A stretch of 64,000 nucleotides of DNA from the NCBI GenBank assembly GCA_030252795.1, contig CP127080.1:2869501-2933500 (forward strand). The letters are read 5' to 3'. The position numbers and the translations under genes were made by a program. The DNA comes from Porticoccaceae bacterium LTM1 (lineage in GTDB: Bacteria; Pseudomonadota; Gammaproteobacteria; Pseudomonadales; Porticoccaceae). The stretch's first letter is position 1. Each line of letters opens with the position of its first letter. Positions 9,397-17,662 of the stretch are shown piece after piece. The notes beneath the pieces are model-generated. The model saw nothing but the letters and a program-made list of their open reading frames with translations, did not search any database and had not been told where the DNA came from.

Positions 9397-9863
9397 TGGG
9401 TGGCGATATTTAGCCAAGTGAGGAGACTAACCTCCCTTAATGGCAAATTACGCGCCATGAAACAGTGAAGGATGAATATTATAATTAAGGCTTTTATTTG
9501 GTTTATAGCGTACGTCGTGTCTTGTTTGTGCTTTGCCCAGTTCATCCGCCATGATTCAACAACCCTTCCTTGTGTTTGATAATACGTTCATTCGTATTCA
9601 ACGTGAGGGTTACCTCTTTAGGTTTTGATTTTCAGGTTTCGTCATCTTCAATCAAAGCCGGTAATCCTCCGTTTTTCAAAGGGATGTGTCAGATTTAGTC
9701 TGAACTGATGCAAGTTATACAACTTTATCTACAGTCTCGATTTTTCACACCTAACCCACACCCTTACCAACAGGCATGGAAATTGCCCTTTCCCCCTCCG
9801 GCTTCTATCCTTTTTCCAGTCATCTGTACTTTGCTGATAGTTCGACCCTTGATGGAGGCTACC
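9397..9863 (+). other. Intergenic stretch without a convincing gene
   Basis: This holds the leader of the lipoprotein operon. I see no clear terminator and no consensus promoter. An ATG at 9472 opens a 35-codon frame coding a hydrophobic peptide, but its AAGG is directly against the start codon and it is not supported. The open frame that runs into the lipoprotein from 9708 is a leader read-through, not a start. Confidence 0.4.
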
Positions 9864-11207
9864 ATGAAACGACGGAGTGCCACTTCCCTCTTCTACATCG
9901 CACTGCTGGGCATAGGCCTACTGCTAGCAGCTTGTTCTAAAGAACCCGCAGAGACCACTAAGCCCGCTGACACTGTCCAAACTGCTGTCAATGAGAAAAC
10001 CCAGGCTATGGTGCTATTGCGCGGTCTGCCGACTCTGGGCACCAGCCACAGTATCGCTATTGTCGAGCTGGACCCTGAATCGCCCCAGTTTGGCGATATC
10101 CTCAGTGAATATGAGTTCAGCGGCTTTGAACAGCCCCTGCACCACCTCTACTACAGCCCCACTGGTCGCCTGTACGCCACTGGCCTCGATCCCAAATGCA
10201 GCCTGGCCGAAATTGGCCTGAACCGTGACGCAACCGGCTCACCAGTAATCACCGGCTATACCTGCCTGGACACCCAGAATCAGCAAGTGGGTGAAGACAT
10301 CATGTGGCACACAGTCAACGGACAGGAATACATGTTTGTCACCTTTATGGGCGGTACCGGTGTCGACCAGTCGGACTGTGGCTCAATTGGTGTATTTGAT
10401 CCGCAGACCAACGAAGTGGTGAAAATTATCACTGCCCGTAAAAGTGAGCAGGAAGATGGCCCTTACATCATGTATCCCCACGGCCTCTCGGCCTATGGTG
10501 ACCGAATGGTGGTCAGCTCCACTGTGCACCCCGACCTGCAAACCGGGGTCGGCAATGCCGTAACTGTGATCGACCTGAACACGTTCGAGCCCATTGAAAA
10601 CATTACCATCGAAGACGCCAAGCCGGTTGGCTTCCCGTCATCCCCGGTGGAAGTGCTGTTCCTGCGACCCAGCATTGTGGCCGATGTGCAGCCTACCGTA
10701 CTGGTGAACACCATGTTCGGGTTTGAAACCTGGAGAATCCCTTACAACGCGGACGACAAAAGCTTTGGCGCACCGGAAGTGGCGTACAGCGGTGTTGAGC
10801 AGGGCACCGGCGTACCGCTTGAGTTCTACGGCAACGAAACCGAACTGTTTATCAGCCATTCCATACCCGGCGTGGTTAAGCGCTACCATCTCGACAAACT
10901 GCCCGAGCTGGTTTCGTCCGGCCCGGACATTGTGTCCGACCTAGGCGCGCACCATATGATCTTTTATCCGTCTGGTTCGGGCCGCAAATTGATCGCTGTG
11001 CAAAACAACCTGCTGAATTTGGGCTCGGCTGAGGACAATGACCCCACCGATGTCGACTTCATCGCCAAGGTTAACGCCCACACCATTACCGTGCATGATC
11101 TTGCCAGCAGTGAAAAACTGGCTACCATCAACTTTAAGGATCGCTATCAAAAAGGGGTCGAAAACGTCGAGGCACTGTTTGGCTCCGGGTTTGTTCACCA
11201 CCATTGA
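9864..11207 (+). CDS. Beta-propeller-like lipoprotein, function unknown
   Basis: A 447-residue protein. The ATG at 9864 has a GGAGG site five bases upstream and opens a lipoprotein signal with lipobox LLAAC (Cys about 25). The mature part has repeated short blades typical of beta-propellers (LYYSPTGRLYATGL, YPHGLSAYGDRMVV, VTVIDLNTFEPIENI, HHMIFYPSGSGRKLIAVQNN). It contains several His-rich spots and ends in the residues VHHH, which could bind metal. The gross pattern recalls selenium-binding-protein/methanethiol-oxidase or YVTN-type propellers, but I cannot assign a family. It is 40 bases upstream of the MbnH-like gene, with a small GGCCAC/GTGGCC hairpin between, so it is very likely in the same operon. 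Confidence 0.7.
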   Translation: MKRRSATSLFYIALLGIGLLLAACSKEPAETTKPADTVQTAVNEKTQAMVLLRGLPTLGTSHSIAIVELDPESPQFGDILSEYEFSGFEQPLHHLYYSPTGRLYATGLDPKCSLAEIGLNRDATGSPVITGYTCLDTQNQQVGEDIMWHTVNGQEYMFVTFMGGTGVDQSDCGSIGVFDPQTNEVVKIITARKSEQEDGPYIMYPHGLSAYGDRMVVSSTVHPDLQTGVGNAVTVIDLNTFEPIENITIEDAKPVGFPSSPVEVLFLRPSIVADVQPTVLVNTMFGFETWRIPYNADDKSFGAPEVAYSGVEQGTGVPLEFYGNETELFISHSIPGVVKRYHLDKLPELVSSGPDIVSDLGAHHMIFYPSGSGRKLIAVQNNLLNLGSAEDNDPTDVDFIAKVNAHTITVHDLASSEKLATINFKDRYQKGVENVEALFGSGFVHHH

Positions 11208-11247
11208 GCGCCTCACTGAAATGGCCACCCGGGTGTGGCCCTGAATT

Positions 11248-12429
11248 ATGAAACGCAAGGCTCTTTATGTGCCAGCCATCGGCGTTCTGCTAGCCGGAGC
11301 ACTGATGGTCTGGCGGAGTCCAACTCCACCACCGGTTACCACCCCGCTGAGTGGTTTCAGCGCCCCCTTTGTATTTGGTCATTTCACCGTCCCCGACGAC
11401 AACCCCCTCACCAATGAGGGTTTTGAGCTGGGCCGGCGGTTGTTTTACGACACTAAACTTTCTGCAAACAACACGGTAGCTTGCGCCACCTGTCACCTTC
11501 AGGAGTTGGCCTTTACCGACGGCAAACGCACCGCCGTTGGTATTAGTGGCAAACCGCTCGACTTTAACAGTATGAGCCTGGTCAACCTGATGTGGGGACC
11601 GCAACACTTTTTCTGGAATGGCCGGGCGGCCTCGCTGGAAGATCAGGCGCTGACCCCAATTCAGGACCCCAATGAAATGGGCCAGAATCTCGATGAACTG
11701 GTTCGCGAACTGGAGGCTGACCCACAATACCCACAACTGTTTGCCGCCGCCTATGGCGACATCACGCCCCAGAATATCGCCAAAGCGCTGGCCACCTTTC
11801 AGCGCGCACTGGTCTCTGATAACTCTAAATACGATCAGTACCTGCGCGGTGAATTAAAACTCAGCGAACAGGAGGAGTTGGGCCGCAAACTGTTTATGGC
11901 CCACCCCGATGTCAAAGTCAGTTTGCGCGGTGGTAACTGCATCGACTGTCACAGCCAGTTTCTCACCAGCGGCTTCAATACACTTTACGACGGCTTTTCC
12001 AATAACGGCCTGGACGATGAACAGCATCTCCGTCCCGGCCTGCAAACCGTTACTAACGACCCTAATCATCGCGGCATGTTCAAGGTACCCTCGCTGCGCA
12101 ACATTGCCGTCACCGCGCCCTACATGCACGACGGCCGCTTTGCCACACTGGAAGAAGTACTGGAACACTATGACAACGGCGTCATGCGCAGTAACACTCT
12201 TAGCCCACTGATTGCCGAGGCGACTAACCTCAGTAAAGGCCAGGACGCACCGATCGAATTGCACCTGTCTGATGCCGAAAAGCAGGCCATTATCGCGTTT
12301 TTACACACCCTGACCGATCAGAGCCTGCTGACCAACCCCGACTTTGCCAATCCATTCAGTCCTGCCAACCCTGCTGCTGACAGTGTGCCTGATGATCAAC
12401 CAACGAATCTTCACACTTCACCCGAGTAA
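11248..12429 (+). CDS. Diheme cytochrome c peroxidase-like enzyme, MbnH/MauG type
   Basis: A 393-residue protein with an N-terminal hydrophobic export signal (about 5-22). Two c-type heme motifs are present: CATCH at 79-83 and CIDCH at 231-235. A Trp in FFWNGRAASLEDQ (W123) sits where MauG-like enzymes have the inter-heme Trp. A distal Met/His region is seen near APYMHDGRF. Members of this group include cytochrome c peroxidases and the MauG and MbnH enzymes that oxidise Trp in a partner protein. An MbnP-like gene follows four bases after the stop, which favours the MbnH reading. It acts in the periplasm. An ordinary peroxidase function remains possible. Confidence 0.85.
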   Translation: MKRKALYVPAIGVLLAGALMVWRSPTPPPVTTPLSGFSAPFVFGHFTVPDDNPLTNEGFELGRRLFYDTKLSANNTVACATCHLQELAFTDGKRTAVGISGKPLDFNSMSLVNLMWGPQHFFWNGRAASLEDQALTPIQDPNEMGQNLDELVRELEADPQYPQLFAAAYGDITPQNIAKALATFQRALVSDNSKYDQYLRGELKLSEQEELGRKLFMAHPDVKVSLRGGNCIDCHSQFLTSGFNTLYDGFSNNGLDDEQHLRPGLQTVTNDPNHRGMFKVPSLRNIAVTAPYMHDGRFATLEEVLEHYDNGVMRSNTLSPLIAEATNLSKGQDAPIELHLSDAEKQAIIAFLHTLTDQSLLTNPDFANPFSPANPAADSVPDDQPTNLHTSPE

Positions 12430-12433
12430 AGCC

Positions 12434-13216
12434 ATGAATACCGCCACCCGAAAACACATTCCGCTGATTACTTTCCTGGTCGCTGTAGTCTTGGCTACAG
12501 CACTTTATCTGGTATTACGTCCGGCCCCCGTCATCAACCTGACCTTGCGGCTTGATGCCATCATCGACAGCGAGCCACTGGTTCTCAACCAACTCAAATA
12601 TCCCAACCCCGGCGGAGAGGGAAATTTCAAGATTCGGGATTTTCAGTTTTACCTGACCAATATTGTTTTGACCGCAGACGGTGAAAGCTATGTCGAGCCC
12701 GACAGCTATCACCTGGCACGTTTTGATGGCGCCAGCCCAAGCTACGCAATTACTCTGGAGGGAATTCCCAACAACAAATACCACACCCTGAGCTTCGCCA
12801 TTGGTGTGGATCCCAACGCCAATAAATCAATCGCCAGTCGCGGAGACCTGAACCCCAATAGCCGCATGGCCTGGAGCTGGGACGTGGGATACAAATTTGT
12901 ACTACTGGAAGGGCAGCTGGATACGGGAGGAGAGTTAATACCTCTGGTTTACCACATTGGTTTTGACGAGAACTATAAACCCCTGGAGTTTAATCTGGCA
13001 CCATCGCTGTTTACTGCAAGTCTGTTTGGCAACTCCCTGCTTGCAGAAAACCTGTTTGGTGGATCCAACACAACGGTAGCGCTCAACGTTGACCCCACCA
13101 GGCTTTTCAAAGGGCAGCAGGTGGTTGATCTTACTGCCCTTCCCAGTGTGAAATTCGATCACGACGATGCCAGGCTCATTGCCGACAACTATCAGGACAT
13201 GATCACTTTACAGTGA
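12434..13216 (+). CDS. MbnP-like protein, partner of the diheme enzyme
   Basis: A 260-residue protein from the ATG at 12434, four bases after the MbnH-like stop; a longer open frame from 12344 overlaps that gene and is rejected. An N-terminal hydrophobic segment (about 9-27) exports or anchors it. The MbnP signature is visible: KIRDFQFYLTNI (about 66-77), a middle HTLSFAIGVDP (117-126) and MAWSWDVGYKFVLLEG (145-160). In characterised systems the MbnH enzyme turns a Trp of MbnP into kynurenine to make a copper site. This protein has only two Trp (147 and 149) and no Cys in the mature part, so the details may differ. Family call is good; copper binding here is inferred. Confidence 0.8.
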   Translation: MNTATRKHIPLITFLVAVVLATALYLVLRPAPVINLTLRLDAIIDSEPLVLNQLKYPNPGGEGNFKIRDFQFYLTNIVLTADGESYVEPDSYHLARFDGASPSYAITLEGIPNNKYHTLSFAIGVDPNANKSIASRGDLNPNSRMAWSWDVGYKFVLLEGQLDTGGELIPLVYHIGFDENYKPLEFNLAPSLFTASLFGNSLLAENLFGGSNTTVALNVDPTRLFKGQQVVDLTALPSVKFDHDDARLIADNYQDMITLQ

Positions 13217-13314
13217 AGGGAACTGCTTTTTAGTTGCTATTACCCCACCACAGTAATCGCTATACTGAACTCCTTAAAAATTCACCAAAAATTCGATAAT
13301 CCAGGTGGGCAAAC

Positions 13315-14331
13315 ATGAAAGTCATTGGCTACAGCGGCAAGCTGCAACTGCAACATCCCAATGCATTTGTCACCTTTGAGATGGAATATCCCGAACCAGC
13401 AAATCACGACCTGTTGGTTGAAGTCAGTGCGGTGTCCGTTAACCCCATCGACACCAAAATACGCGCTCGAACAGATACACCTCAACATCCGCCCAAAATT
13501 CTCGGCTGGGATGCAGTGGGTACCGTGATTGCAACAGGTCCTAAAGTAACCCGATTCAAACCCGGTGACAGAGTCTATTATGCCGGGGACATAACTCGCC
13601 CCGGGTGCAATGCCAGCCATCAACTGGTGGATGAGCGGATCACCGGCCATTGCCCCACATCGCTCAGCAATAGCGAAGCCGCTGCATTGCCACTGACCAC
13701 CATCACAGCCTGGGAAGCGCTGTTTGACCGCCTGAAAATAAACCGTGACAACGACCGAAATAAAACACTGCTGATAATTGGTGCAGCCGGAGGTGTAGGC
13801 TCTATGGCCATACAGCTGGCAAGGGAGATTGGTGGCCTGAACGTTATTGCTACGGCGTCACGTCCGCAAAGCCGTCAATGGTGTTTTAACATGGGAGCCA
13901 ACTCTGTGGTGGACCACCGCAGCGACCTGGTTTCTGAGTTTCGCCAAAAGCGACTACCTGCGCCTGACTATATCCTGTGTTGCAACAGCCCCGACCAGCA
14001 TTTTTCCGCTATGGCGGAATTAATCGCTCCACAGGGAATGATCTGCAGTATCGTTGATTTTAACCAGACACCGGATATGAACGTTCTCAAGCCGAAAAGC
14101 GTCGGTTTTGTCTGGGAATTTATGTTCACTCGTCCAATGCAGCAGACTAAAGACATCAGCGCCCAAGGTGAGCTACTGGATCGTGTGGCTGCACTGGTGG
14201 ATCGCGGCACCCTCAAAACGACACTACGCCAAAATCTGGGTGCAATGTCACCCGCCAGTCTGTGCGAAGCGCACAGACTGATTGAGCAGGGATCTACGAT
14301 CGGGAAGATTGTACTGGAAGGTATCCAGTAA
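13315..14331 (+). CDS. Zinc-type alcohol dehydrogenase/quinone oxidoreductase family protein
   Basis: A 338-residue medium-chain dehydrogenase/reductase. An N-terminal GroES-like fold (about 1-125; VSVNPIDTKIR, LGWDAVGTVIATG, FKPGDRVYYAG) is followed by an NAD(P)-binding Rossmann domain (about 130-290; LLIIGAAGGVGSMAIQLA). The motif pattern matches the zinc-binding alcohol dehydrogenase family annotated as quinone oxidoreductase-like enzymes, which usually lack catalytic zinc and reduce quinones or enones with NADPH. Substrate unknown. It converges with the OsmC gene, whose stop is nine bases away. Confidence 0.85.
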   Translation: MKVIGYSGKLQLQHPNAFVTFEMEYPEPANHDLLVEVSAVSVNPIDTKIRARTDTPQHPPKILGWDAVGTVIATGPKVTRFKPGDRVYYAGDITRPGCNASHQLVDERITGHCPTSLSNSEAAALPLTTITAWEALFDRLKINRDNDRNKTLLIIGAAGGVGSMAIQLAREIGGLNVIATASRPQSRQWCFNMGANSVVDHRSDLVSEFRQKRLPAPDYILCCNSPDQHFSAMAELIAPQGMICSIVDFNQTPDMNVLKPKSVGFVWEFMFTRPMQQTKDISAQGELLDRVAALVDRGTLKTTLRQNLGAMSPASLCEAHRLIEQGSTIGKIVLEGIQ

Positions 14332-14340
14332 ACCGGAAAC

Positions 14341-14772
14341 TCAGTTCCTTACCGTTACCTCAAGGGAAACCGGACATTTCATAGAGTTGGTCACAAGGCA
14401 GTTTTCCTCGGCCTTGTGTAACACGCGTTCTGCCTTGGCAGCATCTACATCCGCAGAAACGGTCAAAGCAGCTTTGATCGTTAACCCGGTAAACTGCAAT
14501 TTTCCGTCTGCCTTGTCCAATACGCCATCAGCAGAGCACTCCAGCGCCTGCCACTCCAGCTTGGAAGCACGGGCAATGGCCCGGAAGGTGAGAATAAAGC
14601 AGTCCGCAACCGCACCAACAAACAAGTCCTCTGGCGACCAGTACCCTTCCGGGCCACCAAATCCGGGAGGCGCATTGCTGATAAGCCGCGTGGCACTGCC
14701 TTGATCAAGAACTATATCGCCCTCTTGCTGGGAGCGGGCGGTAACAACATAATTGTGTGGTAACGGTTGCAT
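14341..14772 (-). CDS. OsmC family peroxiredoxin-like protein
   Basis: A 143-residue protein. The ATG at 14772 is preferred over an in-frame GTG 33 bases upstream because it has a GAGAG-type site at good distance. OsmC/Ohr fold with the two reactive cysteines in their usual contexts: the first in VADCFILTFRAIA, the second in EENCLVTNS. The PPGFGGPEGYWSPEDLFVGA segment is typical of the OsmC branch rather than Ohr. Such enzymes reduce organic hydroperoxides in the cytoplasm. It stands alone, convergent with the dehydrogenase gene. Confidence 0.85.
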   Translation of the reverse strand: MQPLPHNYVVTARSQQEGDIVLDQGSATRLISNAPPGFGGPEGYWSPEDLFVGAVADCFILTFRAIARASKLEWQALECSADGVLDKADGKLQFTGLTIKAALTVSADVDAAKAERVLHKAEENCLVTNSMKCPVSLEVTVRN

Positions 14773-14901
14773 AGCAATCACTCTCGTAAGACCTGAGTCA
14801 TTCACAATTTAGACTCAACTGTTAGGCAGTATGACCTACAGTTTTACTCAAGTATTTGATCGGTGTCAGTCAAAACGCAACTCGCCCATGCGGTTACTTG
14901 A

Positions 14902-15441
14902 TCACTCAACCTGGTTTGAGTGCTCAACGATGATCAGCTTATCAACATCAAAACCACGCGCCTTGGACATCGCCTTGAACTTCTCCATCACTGCCGGATC
15001 CACCGAAGGCGTTCGCGATAACAACCATAGATAATCTGTGTTCGGGCCGGAGATAAACGCGTACTGATAGCCCTTTTTATCCAGTTCAAAAATCACATAT
15101 GAGCCATAAAACGGCCCAAAGAAAGATACCTTCAGATAACCTTCGGTTTCTTCATTGACAAAATACGCCTTGCCTTCGGCTTCTTGCCATTCTTTATTAG
15201 CTGTCGAAAAACCCCGATTCAGCACCCGAACACCGCCATCCTCTTTCAAGCTGTATTCTGCCGTGATATCGCTCAGGCCACGCTCAAAAGAGTGATCCAA
15301 GCGGGCAACTTCGTACCACTTACCCAAATACCGATCCAGCTCAAAGCCAGTCACTGGCTTGACCGGTTCGGGCATGCCTAGGCAGCCATTCAAAACAAAG
15401 AGGGAAAGTAGTATTAGAGATTTTCTTAAGATCAGATGCAT
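14902..15441 (-). CDS. blc: Outer-membrane lipocalin Blc
   Basis: A 179-residue lipoprotein from the ATG at 15441; an upstream TTG would add three residues. Signal peptide with lipobox LNGC, then the lipocalin opening LDRYLGKWYEVARLDHSFERG, the middle motif YAFISGPNTDYLWLLSR and the usual C-terminal helix. E. coli Blc is a 177-residue outer-membrane lipoprotein that binds lysophospholipids and is made under stress. The match in length and motifs is good. It lies 33 bases downstream of the GNAT gene on the same strand and may be co-transcribed. Confidence 0.9.
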   Translation of the reverse strand: MHLILRKSLILLSLFVLNGCLGMPEPVKPVTGFELDRYLGKWYEVARLDHSFERGLSDITAEYSLKEDGGVRVLNRGFSTANKEWQEAEGKAYFVNEETEGYLKVSFFGPFYGSYVIFELDKKGYQYAFISGPNTDYLWLLSRTPSVDPAVMEKFKAMSKARGFDVDKLIIVEHSNQVE

Positions 15442-15474
15442 ACCTATCAACCAAAATTTTATCTTTAAAACAAC

Positions 15475-15915
15475 TCAACTATAGAATGGATCCAATTTTT
15501 TGAACATGATTTTTGCCGAGCCCGGACATACTGACGAATATTGTGTGGTGCTTTTAACTGACTCCAGCACACTCTCTCTGGGTGCAGAAGCGTAGCCAAA
15601 CATAGAAAAATAAGAAGTGGCTGTTGTAGTTAATAGATAAATCGCCTTTACACCTTTTGACGCACAAAATATTTCAACATGCCTAACCAAGGCCGCCCCA
15701 TCACCTTTCCTTTGCCTTGATGGCAAAACAGCAAGCGAACGCAGTAGGGCTATCTCACCAAGCACCTCAACGCCTACACATGATGTCAAAACATCGCCAT
15801 CATATATGCCAAAGAAAAAATTATTATTATCCACCTTTAAATCAGATGTTGGCAGAGAACTATCCTGAAGCAGTTCAGCTACATCTTCAACAGCCTTAAT
15901 TTGCTCGATATTCAT
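15475..15915 (-). CDS. GNAT acetyltransferase, ArsN2-like
   Basis: A 146-residue protein from the ATG at 15915; the in-frame TTG at 15936 is less likely. The GNAT acetyl-CoA-binding motif is seen as LRSLAVLPSRQRKGDGAAL, followed by IYLLTTTATSYFSMFGY and a PGSAKIMFKK end. The LLT-TA-FF-GY pattern resembles the ArsN2 group found in some arsenic operons, but there are no ars genes nearby, so arsenic acetylation is not claimed. It is followed on the same strand by blc. Confidence 0.75.
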   Translation of the reverse strand: MNIEQIKAVEDVAELLQDSSLPTSDLKVDNNNFFFGIYDGDVLTSCVGVEVLGEIALLRSLAVLPSRQRKGDGAALVRHVEIFCASKGVKAIYLLTTTATSYFSMFGYASAPRESVLESVKSTTQYSSVCPGSAKIMFKKLDPFYS

Positions 15916-16139
15916 ATTGATTTGATTAGTTCCCAAAAACGTGTAATTTCAATCTCCTTACAAAGATAGCAAGTTATCTATGCTTTTTAACAAACCTGCT
16001 AACCCTTTGTTTTCAAAGTCAATTATTCAGCCCTGAAAGGAGAGCCTCATATTCTTTATATGGAAAATCGACAAATTCGTCTTTAGCGCCTCAATTTGAT
16101 ACTAAAATCCATAGAACATTCCTATCAAGGTATGTTCAT

Positions 16140-16520
16140 ATGGTGAAATCAATCTGCGGCGTTATTCTATCCTCGGCAGATCCTGCGGCATTAGCCAAAT
16201 TTTATTCTGCAATAATGGACATTAGTTTTGAGCCAGAAAAACATGGCAACCTGCATGTTCACTTTGGCGCAGATATTGGCGAGGTTCACTTTGGCATTCA
16301 CCCACCAGAAAACCTGGCCAAATCTGCCACAGGATACTCCACCACTACTATCGCATTTAATGTGGCATCTCTTGATATGGTTATTGAGAAACTGAAAGCT
16401 TTGGGCGCCAAGGAAGTGATTGCTCCGCACAATGAGGGATTTGGCCTGACAACCACTTACATGGACCCTGAAGGCAACCATTTAGAGTTGGTTGAGCTGG
16501 ATTACAATTTTGACAGATGA
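16140..16520 (+). CDS. VOC family protein (glyoxalase/dioxygenase fold)
   Basis: A 126-residue protein with the two beta-alpha-beta-beta-beta halves of the vicinal oxygen chelate fold. Opening ICGVILSSADPAALAKFYSA, strand HVHFGADIGEVHFGIHPP, and the second half ending TTTYMDPEGNHLELVELD, where the final Glu is the usual metal ligand. The family covers glyoxalases, dioxygenases and resistance proteins; the substrate cannot be read here. It stands 83 bases upstream of the YCII gene. Confidence 0.85.
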   Translation: MVKSICGVILSSADPAALAKFYSAIMDISFEPEKHGNLHVHFGADIGEVHFGIHPPENLAKSATGYSTTTIAFNVASLDMVIEKLKALGAKEVIAPHNEGFGLTTTYMDPEGNHLELVELDYNFDR

Positions 16521-16603
16521 CTACTAATCAATTCCGTAATTACTTCACTGGCCCACTCTCTCACCCTGCCCTACTATCTGTCTACGATTAATGGAGAAGA
16601 ATC

Positions 16604-16924
16604 ATGGCTCAATATCTATTTATTTATCACGGAGGTGGAGCACCGGAACCTGAGGAGATGAATCAGGTAATGGAAGCCTGGGGAGACTGGTTTGCCAATT
16701 TGGGCTCATCCGTTGTGGATGGTGGCAACCCGGTAGGTATTTCTACCACAGTGACCAGTGATGGTACGGTGCTTAATCACGGCGGCAGTAATCCAGCCAC
16801 TGGCTACAGTATGATTGAAGCCCAATCCCTGACTGATGCCATTACAAAGGCGCAAAAGTGTCCGATACTTGCAGCAGGCGGCAGTGTCGAGTTAGCTGAA
16901 ATTATTGATACGCCGCTGGAGTAA
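16604..16924 (+). CDS. YCII-related small protein
   Basis: A 106-residue cytoplasmic protein of the YCII/DGPF group: ferredoxin-like fold with an opening YLFIYHGG strand, a W-G-W-F helix (MEAWGDWFANLG), GGNPVG, and a final helix (AQSLTDAITKAQKCPIL) leading to VELAEI. A GGAGAAG site precedes the ATG. Some relatives are fused to or located beside ECF sigma factors; here the next sigma gene is 700 bases away. Function unknown. Confidence 0.8.
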   Translation: MAQYLFIYHGGGAPEPEEMNQVMEAWGDWFANLGSSVVDGGNPVGISTTVTSDGTVLNHGGSNPATGYSMIEAQSLTDAITKAQKCPILAAGGSVELAEIIDTPLE

Positions 16925-16958
16925 TTTCTCTTTACTAAGATAGCGACTGAGAAAATTT

Positions 16959-17117
16959 ATGAATAACTTATTACTAATTATTCTTGCCATTATCGTTCCG
17001 CCAGTAGCTGCCTATGTAAAATCGAGGGCGAACAAATATCTGGTTCTTAATATTATTTTATGGATTCTCGGAGTAATACCTGGAGTTATTCATGCTCTTT
17101 GGGTGGTCACCAAGTAG
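16959..17117 (+). CDS. yqaE: YqaE/Pmp3 family small membrane protein
   Basis: A 52-residue protein with two hydrophobic helices. It matches the UPF0057/PMP3 pattern: LLIILAIIVPPVAAY (PP motif in helix 1), a short polar turn, then NIILWILGVIPGVIHALWV (the PG-IHA motif in helix 2). Relatives are stress-induced inner-membrane proteolipids. It starts 34 bases after the YCII stop, so co-transcription is likely. The stop codon lies inside a GGGTGG/CCACCC hairpin (17101-17123) that may end the transcript, though no T-run follows. Confidence 0.9.
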   Translation: MNNLLLIILAIIVPPVAAYVKSRANKYLVLNIILWILGVIPGVIHALWVVTK

Positions 17118-17602
17118 CCACCCTAAATGAAAGTTCATAGCCACTGATACAGATTTTTAGTTTGTTAATCGTTAAAATTGAATAACTTTTATTGGCAGCT
17201 TGTTACTTTAACCAAATCCTGTAAATAACCAATCAGCCTTAATCAGCCCTCCATTAATCAACTAGTTAAAGAGGGGGCTCTGGAAATAAGCTAATCACAT
17301 TGTCGAGTAACCCGCAGGGCAGCAATAAAAGCACCTCACATTGAGGGTTTTGATTTCCACTCAAATCGCAATGCAACCTTTGTAAGAGCGCCTTAGGCAC
17401 TTCATTCGCTAACCAGCCTTCGCTTTGGAACTTTCACCCCAAGCCCATAGAAACGCTATATCTATGATTCACAAGGATAAATTGTGAATTCATAGTGAGA
17501 TTTTAGTTTGAGTCTCTCCAATACAGTCACAATCAGTCAATTTTCTATCAATTCATATCCAACCTTCCTTAGTGCTTGGTACGTAAAAAAACTGAGAGAG
17601 AT
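17118..17602 (+). other. Intergenic stretch with one hairpin, no gene seen
   Basis: About 480 bases of AT-rich DNA before the module 2 promoter. The only clear structure is an imperfect hairpin at 17463-17495 (CTATGATTCACAA against TTGTGAATTCATAG, one bulged base, loop of seven). No convincing reading frame on either strand. Confidence 0.5.
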
Positions 17603-17632
17603 ATAGGGTTTTGGTGCGCCAGATACGTGTGC
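17603..17632 (+). promoter_or_regulatory. Predicted ECF-sigma promoter of module 2 sigma gene
   Basis: ATAGGG (17603-17608), 17 bases, CGTGTGC (17626-17632). The second copy for this module, before the receptor at 19359, shares the longer string ATATAGGGTTTTG and the same spacing of 17. Confidence 0.65.
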
Positions 17633-17662
17633 TAATTAGTGAGGTACTTTTTTAGAGCTGAC

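Noticed and set aside
9472-9579. 35-codon hydrophobic frame before the propeller lipoprotein
   Set aside because: AAGG touches the ATG with no spacing, there is no similar frame elsewhere in the window and no family was recognised.
12344-12433. Longer N-terminus for the MbnP-like protein
   Set aside because: It would overlap the diheme gene by 86 bases; the ATG at 12434 opens a proper hydrophobic segment.
15475-15915. Arsenic resistance role for the ArsN2-like acetyltransferase
   Set aside because: No ars genes nearby, and the GNAT motif alone does not define the substrate.
17639-17662. GTG start for the module 2 sigma factor
   Set aside because: It coincides with the expected transcription start; ATG 17663 gives the same promoter-to-start distance as the other modules.
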